Assembly: GCA_024330265.1 (NCBI GenBank)
Contig: JANDLT010000035.1
Span: forward strand, 1 to 54,197
Length of the DNA: 54,197 bases
Direction: 5' to 3'
From: Pyrinomonadaceae bacterium MAG19_C2-C3
GTDB taxonomy: Bacteria; Acidobacteriota; Blastocatellia; Pyrinomonadales; Pyrinomonadaceae
Positions 1 through 9,362 of this stretch are shown piece by piece; positions within the stretch are counted from its first letter, which is position 1; the number at the start of each line of letters is the position of its first letter. The notes under the pieces were generated by a model. The model was not told the origin of the DNA. It saw only the letters and a list, made by a program, of their open reading frames with translations, and ran no database searches. Made by a program: the position numbers and the translations under genes.

Positions 1-11
1 TTAATGCCATT

Positions 12-96
12 GCCCGCAAGGGGCGACACAACTTGTGTCGCCCCTTGCGGGGCTTGAAATGTTTGCTGAATCTAAACCCACGGCTTACGCCGTGGG
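12..96. repeat. REP-like palindromes at window start
   Basis: Two hairpins lie side by side. Positions 12-53 form an almost perfect palindrome: about 20 bp per arm, one-base loop, GCAAGGGGCGACAC in the arms. Positions 77-96 form an 8-bp stem with CCCACGGC arms and a four-base loop. The first 15 bases (TTAATGCCATTGCCC) recur at 6946-6960, so the window probably opens inside a copy of the same dispersed composite repeat. No gene is visible in 1-280. Confidence 0.7.
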
Positions 97-286
97 CTAT
101 TACTTTGTCGCTACTAACGTGGCTGAAAGACAACTTAATCAAGACAGCACCGAATTTAGCGTTAAAGTAAATTCAATGCTGTTGCGCGCCTGTGTTGTCA
201 ATTTGTGAAATTGCTTGCGGGGAATGTAGAATCGCCCGCTCTAAATATAATTTCAGGTTACGACCAACTCTATTACCGACGCCTGT

Positions 287-355
287 TTAGAGGCGGGCTA
301 CTGCCCGCCGGTACTTGCATACAACGCGCGGCGGGCATAGCCCGCTTCTAAACGG
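287..355. repeat. Inverted repeat, GTTTAGAGGCGGGC family
   Basis: The left arm reads TTTAGAGGCGGGC and continues to about 310. The right arm near 330-352 is its imperfect reverse complement, ending CCCGCTTCTAAA. A second, cleaner copy sits at 6859-6928, so this is a dispersed family rather than a single terminator. It lies just upstream of the pyrophosphatase gene. Confidence 0.75.
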
Positions 356-429
356 CTGGTAGGTTGATTTGAGTTTTGTTCAAGTCGCAACTCACCCGTA
401 CAGATTCAAACCAAAGGACAACAACAGAC

Positions 430-2733
430 GTGGAACTTACGCTGATTTTCATTATCAGTTTGGTCGCGGTGGCGTTCGCCGGATTCTTACTTACCAACGT
501 ACTCAAACGCGATACTGGAACGGACGCGATGCGCGCCATCTCCGACGCGATTAAAGAAGGGGCGGAGGCTTTTATACGCCGCCAGAATTTGACGATTCTG
601 ATGCTCGCCGCGTCGCTCGCGGTTCTGATTTTCGTCGTCTATGGTTTCGTTCGTTCGCGCAACGTCGCCGACCCGGTGGAGACGGCGGTTGAGCTTGCGA
701 TGTGGACGACGCTTTCGTTTGCGCTCGGTGCGTTCTCGTCCGCGATTTCCGGTTACATAGGAATGTGGACGGCGATTCGCACGAACATTCGGACGGCGGC
801 GGCGGCGACCAAAAGCTTAAACGGCGCGCTTCAAACCGCGCTTCGCGGCGGGGCGGTGACGGGTTTAATCGTCGTCGCGTTGTCCCTCTTGGGCGTCGCG
901 GTGTTGTTCTATATCGTCCAACAATTCAGTACGGTTGCCGGTGCGGTCGGCGTCACGGGCAATGCGATTCCGTCGGAGGCACGCATCCCGATTCTCATCG
1001 CGGGCTACGGTTTCGGTGCGTCGTTCGTCGCGTTGTTCGCGCAACTCGGCGGCGGAATTTATACGAAAGCGGCGGATGTCGGGGCGGATTTGGTCGGCAA
1101 AGTCGAAGCCGGAATACCGGAAGACGACCCGCGCAACCCTGCGGTCATCGCTGACCTCGTGGGCGATAACGTCGGTGACTGCGCGGGGCGCGGGGCGGAC
1201 TTGTTCGAGTCAATCGCGGCGGAAAATATAGGGGCGATGATTCTCGCCGCCGCGCTTTATAGTTCCAACACAACAGCTTTTACAGAGTCGCAACTGCTCG
1301 GCGTGTTGTTGTTTCCGCTTATCGTCGGGGCGTTGTGTCTGCTCGGTTCAATCGTCGGCGTGATGGTCGTTCGCACGAAGGAAACGGGCGACCCGATGCA
1401 GGCTTTGAACATCGGCTTTTATGTGACTTCGGTGCTTGCCGTAGTCAGTTTCTTTTTTGCGACGCGCTGGATTCTTTACACTGATGCCGCACCGAATGCG
1501 TATCTCTACTTTTTCGGGTGCGCGATAATCGGCATCATCACTTCGATACTGTTCGTGTTCATCACGCAGTATTACACCGAATATAAATATCGTCCGGTCA
1601 AGTCCATCGCGGAAGCTTCGGAGACGGGTCCGGCGACGAACATCATCTCCGGCATCGCGGTCGGCATGGAATGCGTCGCGTATCCGGTGCTGGTCATAGG
1701 GGCGGCGATTATTGCGAGTTACTATTTAGGCGCGCGTTCGGGGTTGAATAACGCGGGCTTGTTCGGGACGGCGGTCGCCACGATGGGGATGCTCGGAACT
1801 GCCGGATACATCTTGGCGATGGACAACTTCGGACCTATCACCGACAACGCGGGCGGCATCGTCGAGATGTCGCAACAGCCCGATGAGGTGCGCGTCATCA
1901 CAGACCGCCTCGATGCGGTCGGCAATACGACGAAGGCTTTGACGAAAGGTTACGCGGTCGGTTCGGCGGCTTTGGCGGCGTTCCTTTTATTCAGCGCGTA
2001 TCTCGATGAAATCAAAAACTATGGCTTGAACTTGGGCTTCGCGGCGGGGGGCAGTGAAGGCGTGGGGGCGACAAGCGAGGTGTTCGTTATCAACCTTGCG
2101 AAGCCGGAAGTGTTCGTCGGCGGTCTGCTCGGCGCGATGCTCGTGTTTCTGTTTTCGGCGTTGGCGATTAAAGCGGTCGGGCGCGCGGCGCAGTACGTTA
2201 TTCAAGACGTGCGTGAGCAGTTTCGCAATGATCCGGGAATTTTGGCGGGAACATCGAAGCCGGATTACCGACGCACGGTGGACATCGTGACGCGCGCCGC
2301 ACTTCGTCAGATGGTACTGCCGGGTGTGCTTGCGGTCGGGATGCCGATCGCGGTCGGACTCGTATTCAAGTATCTGTTTTACGCGCAGATTGACGCGAAT
2401 GATAAGACGCAGGCAATCGCTTCACTCGTCGGCAATCCGCGTTACGCACACCTTGCGACGGGTGCGGAAGTCGTCGCCGGAATGCTTATGATTGGCACAA
2501 TCGTCGGCATCTTGATGGCACTATTTCTCAACAACGCGGGCGGGGCGTGGGACAACGCGAAGAAATATATCGAACTCGGAGCGCACGGCGGAAAGGGCAG
2601 CGAAGCGCACAAAGCGGCGGTCGTCGGCGATACGGTCGGCGACCCGTTCAAGGATACGGCGGGACCTTCCTTGCACGTTTTGATTAAGTTGCTGTCAACG
2701 GTGACACTGGTGCTTGCGCCGTTGTTTATATAG
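430..2733 (+). CDS. hppA: Membrane-bound proton-translocating pyrophosphatase
   Basis: This is an integral membrane pump that hydrolyses pyrophosphate and moves H+ across the cytoplasmic membrane. It is a hydrophobic protein of about 767 aa, the normal size, with many membrane segments. Hallmarks visible are the substrate loop GGGIYTKAADVGADLVGKVE, the acidic motif DDPRNPAVIADLVGDNVGD and the C-terminal GDTVGDPFKDTAGPS. The cation-specificity site reads GNTTKALTKG; Lys rather than Ala after GNTT marks the K+-independent subclass, usually H+-pumping. An upstream TTG at 376 would add 18 polar residues. I prefer GTG at 430, because AAAGGA at 413-418 is a suitable ribosome site and the protein then begins at the first membrane helix. 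It stands alone, with repeats on both sides. Confidence 0.95.
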   Translation: MELTLIFIISLVAVAFAGFLLTNVLKRDTGTDAMRAISDAIKEGAEAFIRRQNLTILMLAASLAVLIFVVYGFVRSRNVADPVETAVELAMWTTLSFALGAFSSAISGYIGMWTAIRTNIRTAAAATKSLNGALQTALRGGAVTGLIVVALSLLGVAVLFYIVQQFSTVAGAVGVTGNAIPSEARIPILIAGYGFGASFVALFAQLGGGIYTKAADVGADLVGKVEAGIPEDDPRNPAVIADLVGDNVGDCAGRGADLFESIAAENIGAMILAAALYSSNTTAFTESQLLGVLLFPLIVGALCLLGSIVGVMVVRTKETGDPMQALNIGFYVTSVLAVVSFFFATRWILYTDAAPNAYLYFFGCAIIGIITSILFVFITQYYTEYKYRPVKSIAEASETGPATNIISGIAVGMECVAYPVLVIGAAIIASYYLGARSGLNNAGLFGTAVATMGMLGTAGYILAMDNFGPITDNAGGIVEMSQQPDEVRVITDRLDAVGNTTKALTKGYAVGSAALAAFLLFSAYLDEIKNYGLNLGFAAGGSEGVGATSEVFVINLAKPEVFVGGLLGAMLVFLFSALAIKAVGRAAQYVIQDVREQFRNDPGILAGTSKPDYRRTVDIVTRAALRQMVLPGVLAVGMPIAVGLVFKYLFYAQIDANDKTQAIASLVGNPRYAHLATGAEVVAGMLMIGTIVGILMALFLNNAGGAWDNAKKYIELGAHGGKGSEAHKAAVVGDTVGDPFKDTAGPSLHVLIKLLSTVTLVLAPLFI

Positions 2734-2752
2734 AACATATCCAAGTTGTTTT

Positions 2753-2826
2753 CTCTGCGTTTCTCTGCGTCTTCGTCTCTGCGCTTCTCTGCGTTAAGAA
2801 GTTTTTTGACGCAGAGAAACGCAGAG
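2753..2826. repeat. TCTCTGCG inverted repeat
   Basis: Perfect 19-bp arms (2753-2771 and 2808-2826) are made of tandem CTCTGCGT-type units around a loop with further units. It lies directly after the hppA stop, so it may serve as a terminator. It also reads open into the start of the next gene's frame, which is why that gene's start is placed downstream. Confidence 0.75.
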
Positions 2827-2859
2827 TTGTTCTTAACTAACAGGCAAAGAACATTCGCT

Positions 2860-3987
2860 ATGAAAAAAGCCGAAGCACAACCGTTTGATAAACACGCGCG
2901 AACAATCGTGCGTGAACGTGAGCCGTTTAATTCCGGTGCGCCGCTTGATTTGTTGGGTGAAAGATTCATCACTCCAATCGAGTTGTTTTACGTTCGCAAT
3001 CATGCTCCCGTGCCGCGCATTGATGAGCAAAGTTTCCGTTTGAAGATTGACGGTATGGCGAAGCGCACGCTTGATTTGTCGTTGGAAGATTTAAGGGCGA
3101 AGTACACGAAGCATGAAGTCACGGCGACCTTGCAATGTGCCGGAAACAGGCGCGATGATTTGATTAGTGTGCGCGAGATTCCGGGCGAAGTGAAGTGGGG
3201 AGCGGAGGCTTTGGGGACGGCGACGTGGGGCGGTGTGCGTTTGCGTGATGCGTTGGAAAGCGCAGGGGTTGGAGAAGGTGCGGCGCACGTCGAATTTATC
3301 GGCGGTGATGAAGTCGAAAAGCAAGGTAAGACTTTCGGCTTCGGCGGTTCGATTCCTTTGTCGAAAGCTTTGAGCGAAGAAGTTTTGCTCGCGTTCGAGA
3401 TGAACGGCAGGGCTTTGCCCGATGTTCACGGTGCGCCGTTGCGCGTCGTCGTGCCGGGTTATTTAGGGGCGCGTAGTGTGAAGTGGGTTCGTAAAATCAG
3501 CGTTCAAAGGGAAGCTTCGACGAACTACTATCAGGCACACGCTTATAAGATTTTCCCGCCTCACATCACGGCTGAAAATGCTGATTGGACAACAGGGCTG
3601 ATGCTCGGTGAGATGTCAGTCAACGCCGCGATATGTGCGCCGGAAGCGGGGGCGAATATGCCGGAAGGGAAGTGTGCGATTAGCGGTTACGCGACGGCGG
3701 GCGGCGGGCGCAGTGTCGAGCGTGTGGACGTGTCGATTGATGGCGGCGCGTCTTGGGTTGAGGCGGAGTTTGTGCGAAGCGAAGAGAATGATGCTTCGTC
3801 AAACGATGCACGTTGGGCGTGGCGTTTGTGGACGTGTGAAGCGGAACTATCGAAAGGAACGCACACCGTCATCGCCCGCGCGTTCGATTCGGCAGCGAAC
3901 ACACAACCCGAAAGCGCGGCTTCGATTTGGAATTTCAAAGGCTACATGAACAACGCATGGCACAGGGTGGAAGTGGATGTTAATTAA
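2860..3987 (+). CDS. Sulfite oxidase-like molybdopterin oxidoreductase
   Basis: Protein of about 375 aa with the sulfite oxidase fold: a Mo-cofactor domain in the first ~240 residues and a Mo-co dimerisation domain after it. The Mo-ligating Cys lies in TATLQCAGNRR, almost identical to eukaryotic sulfite oxidases. HGAPLRVVVPGYLGARSVKW is the second family signature. There is no cytochrome b5 domain and no Sec or Tat signal, so the layout is like the plant enzyme and a cytoplasmic location is inferred. The frame is open further upstream, but that part is encoded by the 2753-2826 repeat. ATG 2860 gives a sensible N-terminus, although its ribosome site (AGGCAAAGA) is weak. Substrate, sulfite or another oxyanion or sulfoxide, cannot be decided from sequence. 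Confidence 0.88.
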   Translation: MKKAEAQPFDKHARTIVREREPFNSGAPLDLLGERFITPIELFYVRNHAPVPRIDEQSFRLKIDGMAKRTLDLSLEDLRAKYTKHEVTATLQCAGNRRDDLISVREIPGEVKWGAEALGTATWGGVRLRDALESAGVGEGAAHVEFIGGDEVEKQGKTFGFGGSIPLSKALSEEVLLAFEMNGRALPDVHGAPLRVVVPGYLGARSVKWVRKISVQREASTNYYQAHAYKIFPPHITAENADWTTGLMLGEMSVNAAICAPEAGANMPEGKCAISGYATAGGGRSVERVDVSIDGGASWVEAEFVRSEENDASSNDARWAWRLWTCEAELSKGTHTVIARAFDSAANTQPESAASIWNFKGYMNNAWHRVEVDVN

Positions 3988-4009
3988 GGATTGGCAGCGT
4001 GAATCGAAG

Positions 4010-4039
4010 TTGGTTTAACGCGAAGGCGAAGGTTATAAT
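4010..4039 (+). promoter_or_regulatory. Possible sigma70-type promoter
   Basis: TTGGTT (4010-4015), an 18-bp spacer and a perfect TATAAT (4034-4039) lie about 100 bp upstream of the sugar dehydrogenase gene. This is a consensus match only. Acidobacterial promoters are often less canonical. Confidence 0.4.
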
Positions 4040-4141
4040 TGGCGAACTCACCAAGCCCTTTACTTCGATACTCGCATCGCGCCAAAACTTGAAAGTTCAA
4101 AGCGTGGTGTTTTCTCTACGCGGTAGATAAAAGAGGAAGCA

Positions 4142-6778
4142 ATGAAGAATACTCGCCACAAGTTCTCCCCGCACCTTCGTCGCGCGCACGTTTATCAATC
4201 ACGTCTATGGTTCGCAAGTTTAATGTTCATCGTCGCATTGACGGCGTTCGTTCAAAACGGCGACGCACAAACTCTACCAAGTAATTACGAAGACAGTTTG
4301 GTGACGGGTGTCATCGCACCGACGGCGTTGGCATTCACGCCCGACGGCAGATTGCTCATCACGACGCAGGGCGGACAGGTGCGCGTGTTTCAGAACAACG
4401 CTCTGCTTGCGACTCCGGCGTTAAACTTAAACGCCAGACTTTGCGCGAACAGTGAGCGGGGTTTATTGGGCGTCGCGGTTGACCCGAACTTTACTCAAAA
4501 CCGCTTCGTCTATTTTTACTATACGTTCAATAAAAACAATCAATGCCCGACGGGGCAGCCGACGAATCCGAATAACCCTGTGAATCGCGTCGCGCGTTTC
4601 GTACTTAATGACGACAACACAATCAACCTCACGAGCGAGATGGTGTTGATTGACAACATTCATTCGCCCGCCGGAAATCACAACGGCGGCGATTTGCATT
4701 TCGGGAAAGACGGCTTGCTGTATATCAGCGTCGGTGACGGTGGAGCGGATTACGCGGGCGATTCGGGCGGTGCGGGTGCGAACGATGCGGCGCGTGACCG
4801 TCATGTTTTATTGGGAAAGATTTTGCGCGTCACACGCGACGGCGACATTCCCGCCGATAACCCGTATCGCGGCGCGGATTCCGGGCGATGCAATGTGACG
4901 GGAAGCACGACGGCGGGCAATTGGTGTCAGGAGACTTTTGCTTCCGGTTTGCGAAATCCGTTTCGTATCGCGTTTGACCCGAACGCCGCCGCGACGCGAT
5001 TTTTCATCAACGACGTGGGACAGAACGTGTGGGAAGAAATTGATGAAGGCGCGCGTGGTGCGGATTACGGGTGGAACTTGCGTGAAGGTCATTGCGCGAA
5101 TGGTTCGACCACGAATTGCGGCACGGTCGCGGGTTTGGTCAATCCGGTTTTCGATTACCCGCGCGTCGGTAGTTGCGGGGCTGACGGCGTGTGCGGCAAT
5201 TCAATCACGGGCGGGGCGTTCGTTCCGGCGGGCGTGTGGTCGCAAGATTTTGATGGGGCGTATCTGTTTAGCGATTTCGTCGCGGGCAAGATTTTCAAAT
5301 TGACGCGCAACTCGAACGGAACTTACACCGGAAGCACGTTTGTTTCCGGCTTGGGAAACAGTAGTGCCGTGACACTCATCTTCGGCGCGGACGGCAACCT
5401 TTATTACACGACTTATGCGGGCGGCGGGCAGGTGCGGCGGATACGCTTCACAGGCACGGCGAACCGCGCCCCAGTCGCATCGGCAACCGCGAATCCTTCG
5501 TCCGGCAGCGCGCCGCTGACCGTCAATTTCAACGCCTCGGCAAGCACCGACCCGGACGGTGACGCACTCACTTTCGCGTGGGATTTCGGCGACGGCACAA
5601 GCGGGGCGGGCGTGATTGTCTCGCACACTTATACGCAAATCGGGACGTACAACGCGACGCTCACGGTCACGGATGGGCGCGGTGGTTCAAACACGACGAC
5701 GGTGCGAATTGATGCCGGAAACACCGCGCCACAGCCGACGATTATCGCGCCGACGACGGATAAACTTTTCCGTGTCGGTGAAACGATAACCCTGACGGGC
5801 AGCGCGACCGATGCTCAAGACGGCACGCTCACTGCCAATCGTTTGACGTGGCAAGTTCTGCTTCATCACAACAACGACCACACGCATCCTTATCTTCCGC
5901 CGACGACGGGAAACAACATCACTTTCACTGCTCCCGCGCCCGAAGATTTACCCGCCGCGACGGGCAGCTTTTTGGAAATTCGTTTGACCGCGACCGACGC
6001 GCAAGGGTTGACGACAACGGTTGTGCAAAACTTGCAGCCGCGCAAAGTCAATGTCACGCTCGGCACGTTGCCGGATAACTTCAGAGTTCTCGTCAATCGA
6101 GTGCTTTTGACCGCAAATTCGACACTCGTTTCGTGGGAAGGTTACGATTTGAACGTCGAAGTGGGGATAACTAACAACGCGGGACGGCAAATCTTCCAAG
6201 CGTGGTCGGACGGAAATCTTGACAGTCGCCGCACCATCACGACGCCCGCCAGCGACGTGACCTATACCGCGTTGTACATCCCTTTTACTTTTACTTACGG
6301 CGTGACCGCAGATTATTTCGACAATGTGGATTTAACCGGAACGCGCGTCAGACGAATTGACGCGGCGATTGCGTGGGACTGGGGAACGAACGCCCCGCTG
6401 CCCGGCATAGGGAGCGAGACATTTAGCGTGCGGTGGACAGGCATGATAGCCCCGCGCTTCAACGAAACTTATACGTTTTACACGCAGACGGATGACGGCG
6501 TGCGTTTGCGGATAAACGGCGTGTTGCTGATTGACGATTGGAACGACCACGCGCTTAAAGAAAACAGCGCGAGCGTTCAGCTTATCGCGGGAAGAAACTA
6601 TTACATACAAATGGAGTACTACGACCGGAGCGGCGCAGCGACGGCGCGGCTTCTCTGGTCAAGTCCAAGCCAGCCAAAGCAAATCGTGCCAAGCGCACGC
6701 CTCGCGGCGCGCAAAGGTCGAACGGCGCGAGGCGTGCGGGCGACACCACCATTTACTGACAAGCGCAGAAATAAATAA
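4142..6778 (+). CDS. Secreted PQQ-dependent sugar dehydrogenase-like protein with PKD and PA14-like domains
   Basis: 878 aa. A signal peptide (hydrophobic stretch about residues 22-40, cleavage near GDAQ) is followed by a six-bladed glucose/sorbosone dehydrogenase domain to about residue 440. That domain contains HNGGDLHFGKDGLLYISVGD, GLRNPFRIAFDP and GQNVWEEID. A PKD domain follows (PVASATANPSSGSAPLTVNF, WDFGDGT), then a beta-rich linker and a PA14-like domain (about 715-850: GVTADYFDN, YTFYTQTDDGVRLRINGVLL, YYIQMEYYD). It probably oxidises an aldose outside the cytoplasm while binding carbohydrate polymer. GAGGA just before ATG supports the start. The last ~30 residues are basic and low-complexity and are encoded by a palindrome, so the tail is probably acquired repeat DNA. 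The TAA stop coincides with the edge of the next repeat. Confidence 0.85.
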   Translation: MKNTRHKFSPHLRRAHVYQSRLWFASLMFIVALTAFVQNGDAQTLPSNYEDSLVTGVIAPTALAFTPDGRLLITTQGGQVRVFQNNALLATPALNLNARLCANSERGLLGVAVDPNFTQNRFVYFYYTFNKNNQCPTGQPTNPNNPVNRVARFVLNDDNTINLTSEMVLIDNIHSPAGNHNGGDLHFGKDGLLYISVGDGGADYAGDSGGAGANDAARDRHVLLGKILRVTRDGDIPADNPYRGADSGRCNVTGSTTAGNWCQETFASGLRNPFRIAFDPNAAATRFFINDVGQNVWEEIDEGARGADYGWNLREGHCANGSTTNCGTVAGLVNPVFDYPRVGSCGADGVCGNSITGGAFVPAGVWSQDFDGAYLFSDFVAGKIFKLTRNSNGTYTGSTFVSGLGNSSAVTLIFGADGNLYYTTYAGGGQVRRIRFTGTANRAPVASATANPSSGSAPLTVNFNASASTDPDGDALTFAWDFGDGTSGAGVIVSHTYTQIGTYNATLTVTDGRGGSNTTTVRIDAGNTAPQPTIIAPTTDKLFRVGETITLTGSATDAQDGTLTANRLTWQVLLHHNNDHTHPYLPPTTGNNITFTAPAPEDLPAATGSFLEIRLTATDAQGLTTTVVQNLQPRKVNVTLGTLPDNFRVLVNRVLLTANSTLVSWEGYDLNVEVGITNNAGRQIFQAWSDGNLDSRRTITTPASDVTYTALYIPFTFTYGVTADYFDNVDLTGTRVRRIDAAIAWDWGTNAPLPGIGSETFSVRWTGMIAPRFNETYTFYTQTDDGVRLRINGVLLIDDWNDHALKENSASVQLIAGRNYYIQMEYYDRSGAATARLLWSSPSQPKQIVPSARLAARKGRTARGVRATPPFTDKRRNK
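6694..6738. repeat. Palindrome inside the 3' end of the sugar dehydrogenase gene
   Basis: 13-bp perfect arms (6694-6706 CGCACGCCTCGCG; 6726-6738) around a 19-base loop. It encodes the Arg/Ala-rich tail after the PA14-like domain. A REP-like unit therefore appears to have extended the reading frame. Confidence 0.65.
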
Positions 6779-6987
6779 CGTCAGGCGCGACGTAAGACGG
6801 TTTGCCTTTAGCCCCGTCAGGGGTTGAAGGCATTGAGTTAAGAAAATAATCGTCCGTTTAGAGGCGGGCTTCCGCCCGCCGTGTGAGTGAAGAGGCAAAG
6901 AGGCGGGCGGAAGCCCGCCTCTAAACAGTCGTTGGGTTTCTTAACTTAATGCCATTGCCCTGACGGGGCTGCTTACGTCGAACTCAC
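6776..6987. repeat. Composite MITE-like inverted repeat, TAACGTCAG/GAACTCAC ends
   Basis: Nested palindromes fill the gap between two genes. The outer ends are TAACGTCAG (left) and TCGAACTCAC (right), shared with copies at 17703-17845 and 47570-47728. Inside are GACGTAAG...CTTACGTC, then CCCCGTCAGGGG...CCCTGACGGGG, then the GTTTAGAGGCGGGC family unit at 6859-6928. The left end overlaps the stop codon of the upstream gene. No open frame is inside, so it is non-autonomous. Confidence 0.7.
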
Positions 6988-7004
6988 TCTTGAATATATG
7001 TTCA

Positions 7005-9203
7005 TCAAGCCGCCATAGCAGAAACAAGTTTAGGGCGTGCCGGAGCGACATTACTACCGAGCCAGTCGGCAGTCATCTTCGATTCCGCTATCTGCGCGGC
7101 GAGCAGTGCGAACGCCGCCCGCGCTTCCATGGGTTTGGCAAACAGGTAGCCCTGCCCGTACTCGCAGTTTAGTGCTTTAAGTTGTGCAAGCTGTTCGAGT
7201 GTTTCCACACCTTCGGCGACCGTCTCCATGCTAAGGCTTCCGGCAAGCATTTTAATGGTGCGGATAATTTCGGAATTCTCCTGCCCGACGCCCATCAGGT
7301 TGACGAAGGAGCGGTCTATTTTCAAGGTATCAACCGGAAAGCGATGCAGGTAGCTCAAGGATGAATAGCCCGTACCGAAGTCGTCAATGCTCAAGCGAAT
7401 GCCAAGGGCGCGAAGTTGCGTCAGCATCCTGATGGCGTTTTCGGCATTGCTCATGACGACCGATTCCGTAATCTCCAATTTCAAGCAGCACGGGTCAAAA
7501 CCGGTTTCCTGCAAGATACGGTGAACCTGTTCGACGAGATCGGGTTGGGCGAACTGTCGCCCCGAAAGGTTGACGCTCAGTGTCAAAGGGCGTGTGACTC
7601 CCGATTGCCGTTGCCACTCGCTTAATTGACGGCATGACTCTTTGAGTACCCAACTGCCGATTTCTTTAATCAAACCCGTTTCTTCGGCAAGCGGAATAAA
7701 CTCTGCGGGCGACACCATGCCGCGTTGCGGGTGCTGCCAGCGCACGAGTGCTTCAAAGCCGGAAATCTCTTTCGTTTCAAGCAAGACAATCGGTTGGTAG
7801 TGAACGATAAACTCTTCACGTTCGACGGCGCGCCGCAAATCGTTTTCCAGTTGCAACAGGTCGAGAGCATGTTTGTGCATGTTCTGGTCGAATATCTCGT
7901 AACGTGCCTTGCCGTTCTCCTTCGCGCGGTACATCGCGGCATCGGCGTCGCGCAAGATGTCTTCCGGGTGTTCGTAGAACGTGGTGCTTAAAGCGATGCC
8001 GATACTCGACGTGGTGTGGATTTCGTGTCCGCTCAAATTAAACGGTTGCATCAAATCCTTGCCGATGCGGTCGGCGACGTTTGCCGCTTCGCTCCACGCC
8101 TCTGCTCCTTGAAGGAGAATCGCAAACTCATCTCCGCCAAGACGCGCCACCGTGTCTCTCGGACGCAGGCACTTCATGAGGCGGCGCGCAATAGCAACGA
8201 GAAGTTGGTCTCCGGCGGCATGACCCAAACTGTCGTTGATGATTTTGAAACGGTCGAGGTCGAGGAACAGGACGGCGAAAGGTGAGTTCTCGTTTTCGTT
8301 CGCCCGCTTAATTGCGAGCATCAACTCTTCTTTCAGTAAGGCGCGATTCGGCAAACCCGTCAAAGTATCGTGAAGGGCGGCATGGCGGAAGTGCTCTCTG
8401 CTTTCTTGGAGTTCCTGACCGATGCGTTTTTGGTCGGCGATGTGGCGTGAGAGTTCTTCGACGTGGCGTTCGGCTTGCGCGGCTTGGGTCGCTGATACTT
8501 CGACGCTTTTCAGATACGTCTGGTAGGTAAAATAGACGATGGCGATAATAGGTGTACTGACGATTAAGGCGTAGAAGTTATAGGCGGTAACCAGCTTCGC
8601 AATCACACCGGCTGCCGCTGCGCCCGCGAAATAAGTAATTGAAGTCCAGAGATAATATTTGCGCCATGTCTCCCAGATGGGTTGATTGGTTTTAAGTGCC
8701 GCGACAATGGAGACGATGCCGGAGTTGAAGCTATATTGCAGCAGTCCGAGCGAACACAAGAGGATGATTAAGCCGGACGTATAGTCGCCCGCAACAAGCT
8801 GTGTTATCGAACCGAAGCCGGAACGCAGTACCCAGACGGTGAGAAAAGTCGAACACGCCATCGCCCCGGCGTTGAATAGAATTGTGCGCGGCTTTTTGCT
8901 GAAGCGGAGTGAGGCGCACGACGCTTCGGCAGCGGCAAGCAGAATGGCTGCCTCGCCGCCAAAGAGTAAGAGCGCGACGAAGATGAGCGTATCGGAAGCG
9001 GAGAGATGCCCGTTAAGACCCGGAATCCGAACCGTGATGCGTGCGCCGAGGCTGATTGTGATGAGAGCCAGCAACAGAAAATGCCCATCAATTACTTCCA
9101 CGGACAGACGGTAAGCTGAAAATAGGAAGACAATCGCGCCCGCCGTGATGACCAAACGATAGTAAGCATTCGTAAAGCGGTGCGTGTTGGCAGCCTGTGA
9201 CAT
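7005..9203 (-). CDS. Membrane GGDEF-EAL bifunctional c-di-GMP enzyme
   Basis: 732 aa. The first ~235 residues form a multi-helix membrane sensor. A short coiled coil (AAQAERHVEELSRHI) leads to a GGDEF domain (about 275-450) and an EAL domain (about 465-715). The cyclase motif ARLGGDEFAIL is intact, and an I-site RPRD lies five residues before it, implying product inhibition. The phosphodiesterase side keeps FEALVRW, NLSGRQF, LEITES, DDFGTGYSS, KIDRSF and EGVE, so both activities are possible; which dominates cannot be told. It sits alone, facing the omega-RNA-like element upstream. Output is probably control of adhesion or matrix. The start ATG at 9203 gives a short polar N-terminus before the first helix. 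Confidence 0.92.
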   Translation of the reverse strand: MSQAANTHRFTNAYYRLVITAGAIVFLFSAYRLSVEVIDGHFLLLALITISLGARITVRIPGLNGHLSASDTLIFVALLLFGGEAAILLAAAEASCASLRFSKKPRTILFNAGAMACSTFLTVWVLRSGFGSITQLVAGDYTSGLIILLCSLGLLQYSFNSGIVSIVAALKTNQPIWETWRKYYLWTSITYFAGAAAAGVIAKLVTAYNFYALIVSTPIIAIVYFTYQTYLKSVEVSATQAAQAERHVEELSRHIADQKRIGQELQESREHFRHAALHDTLTGLPNRALLKEELMLAIKRANENENSPFAVLFLDLDRFKIINDSLGHAAGDQLLVAIARRLMKCLRPRDTVARLGGDEFAILLQGAEAWSEAANVADRIGKDLMQPFNLSGHEIHTTSSIGIALSTTFYEHPEDILRDADAAMYRAKENGKARYEIFDQNMHKHALDLLQLENDLRRAVEREEFIVHYQPIVLLETKEISGFEALVRWQHPQRGMVSPAEFIPLAEETGLIKEIGSWVLKESCRQLSEWQRQSGVTRPLTLSVNLSGRQFAQPDLVEQVHRILQETGFDPCCLKLEITESVVMSNAENAIRMLTQLRALGIRLSIDDFGTGYSSLSYLHRFPVDTLKIDRSFVNLMGVGQENSEIIRTIKMLAGSLSMETVAEGVETLEQLAQLKALNCEYGQGYLFAKPMEARAAFALLAAQIAESKMTADWLGSNVAPARPKLVSAMAA

Positions 9204-9362
9204 GTTAGTAAGTTGTGCGCTTCAGGGATGGTTTTTGGTTGGGTATTGCTTATAAGGTGGCACGCGCGGGCGGGAATTGCGTCAAGCGTGCCGCGAAAGT
9301 TATAGCAAGTCTCACGCCACTCCAAACATGCCCGCCGAATAATTTATTCTTGGAGTAAATGA
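9204..9362. other. Intergenic spacer upstream of the GGDEF-EAL gene
   Basis: 159 bp with no open frame of note and no convincing promoter. It ends in ATGA (9359-9362), where the structured element is proposed to begin. If that element is a HEARO-type RNA, its 5' guide would be copied from the last bases of this spacer. Confidence 0.4.
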
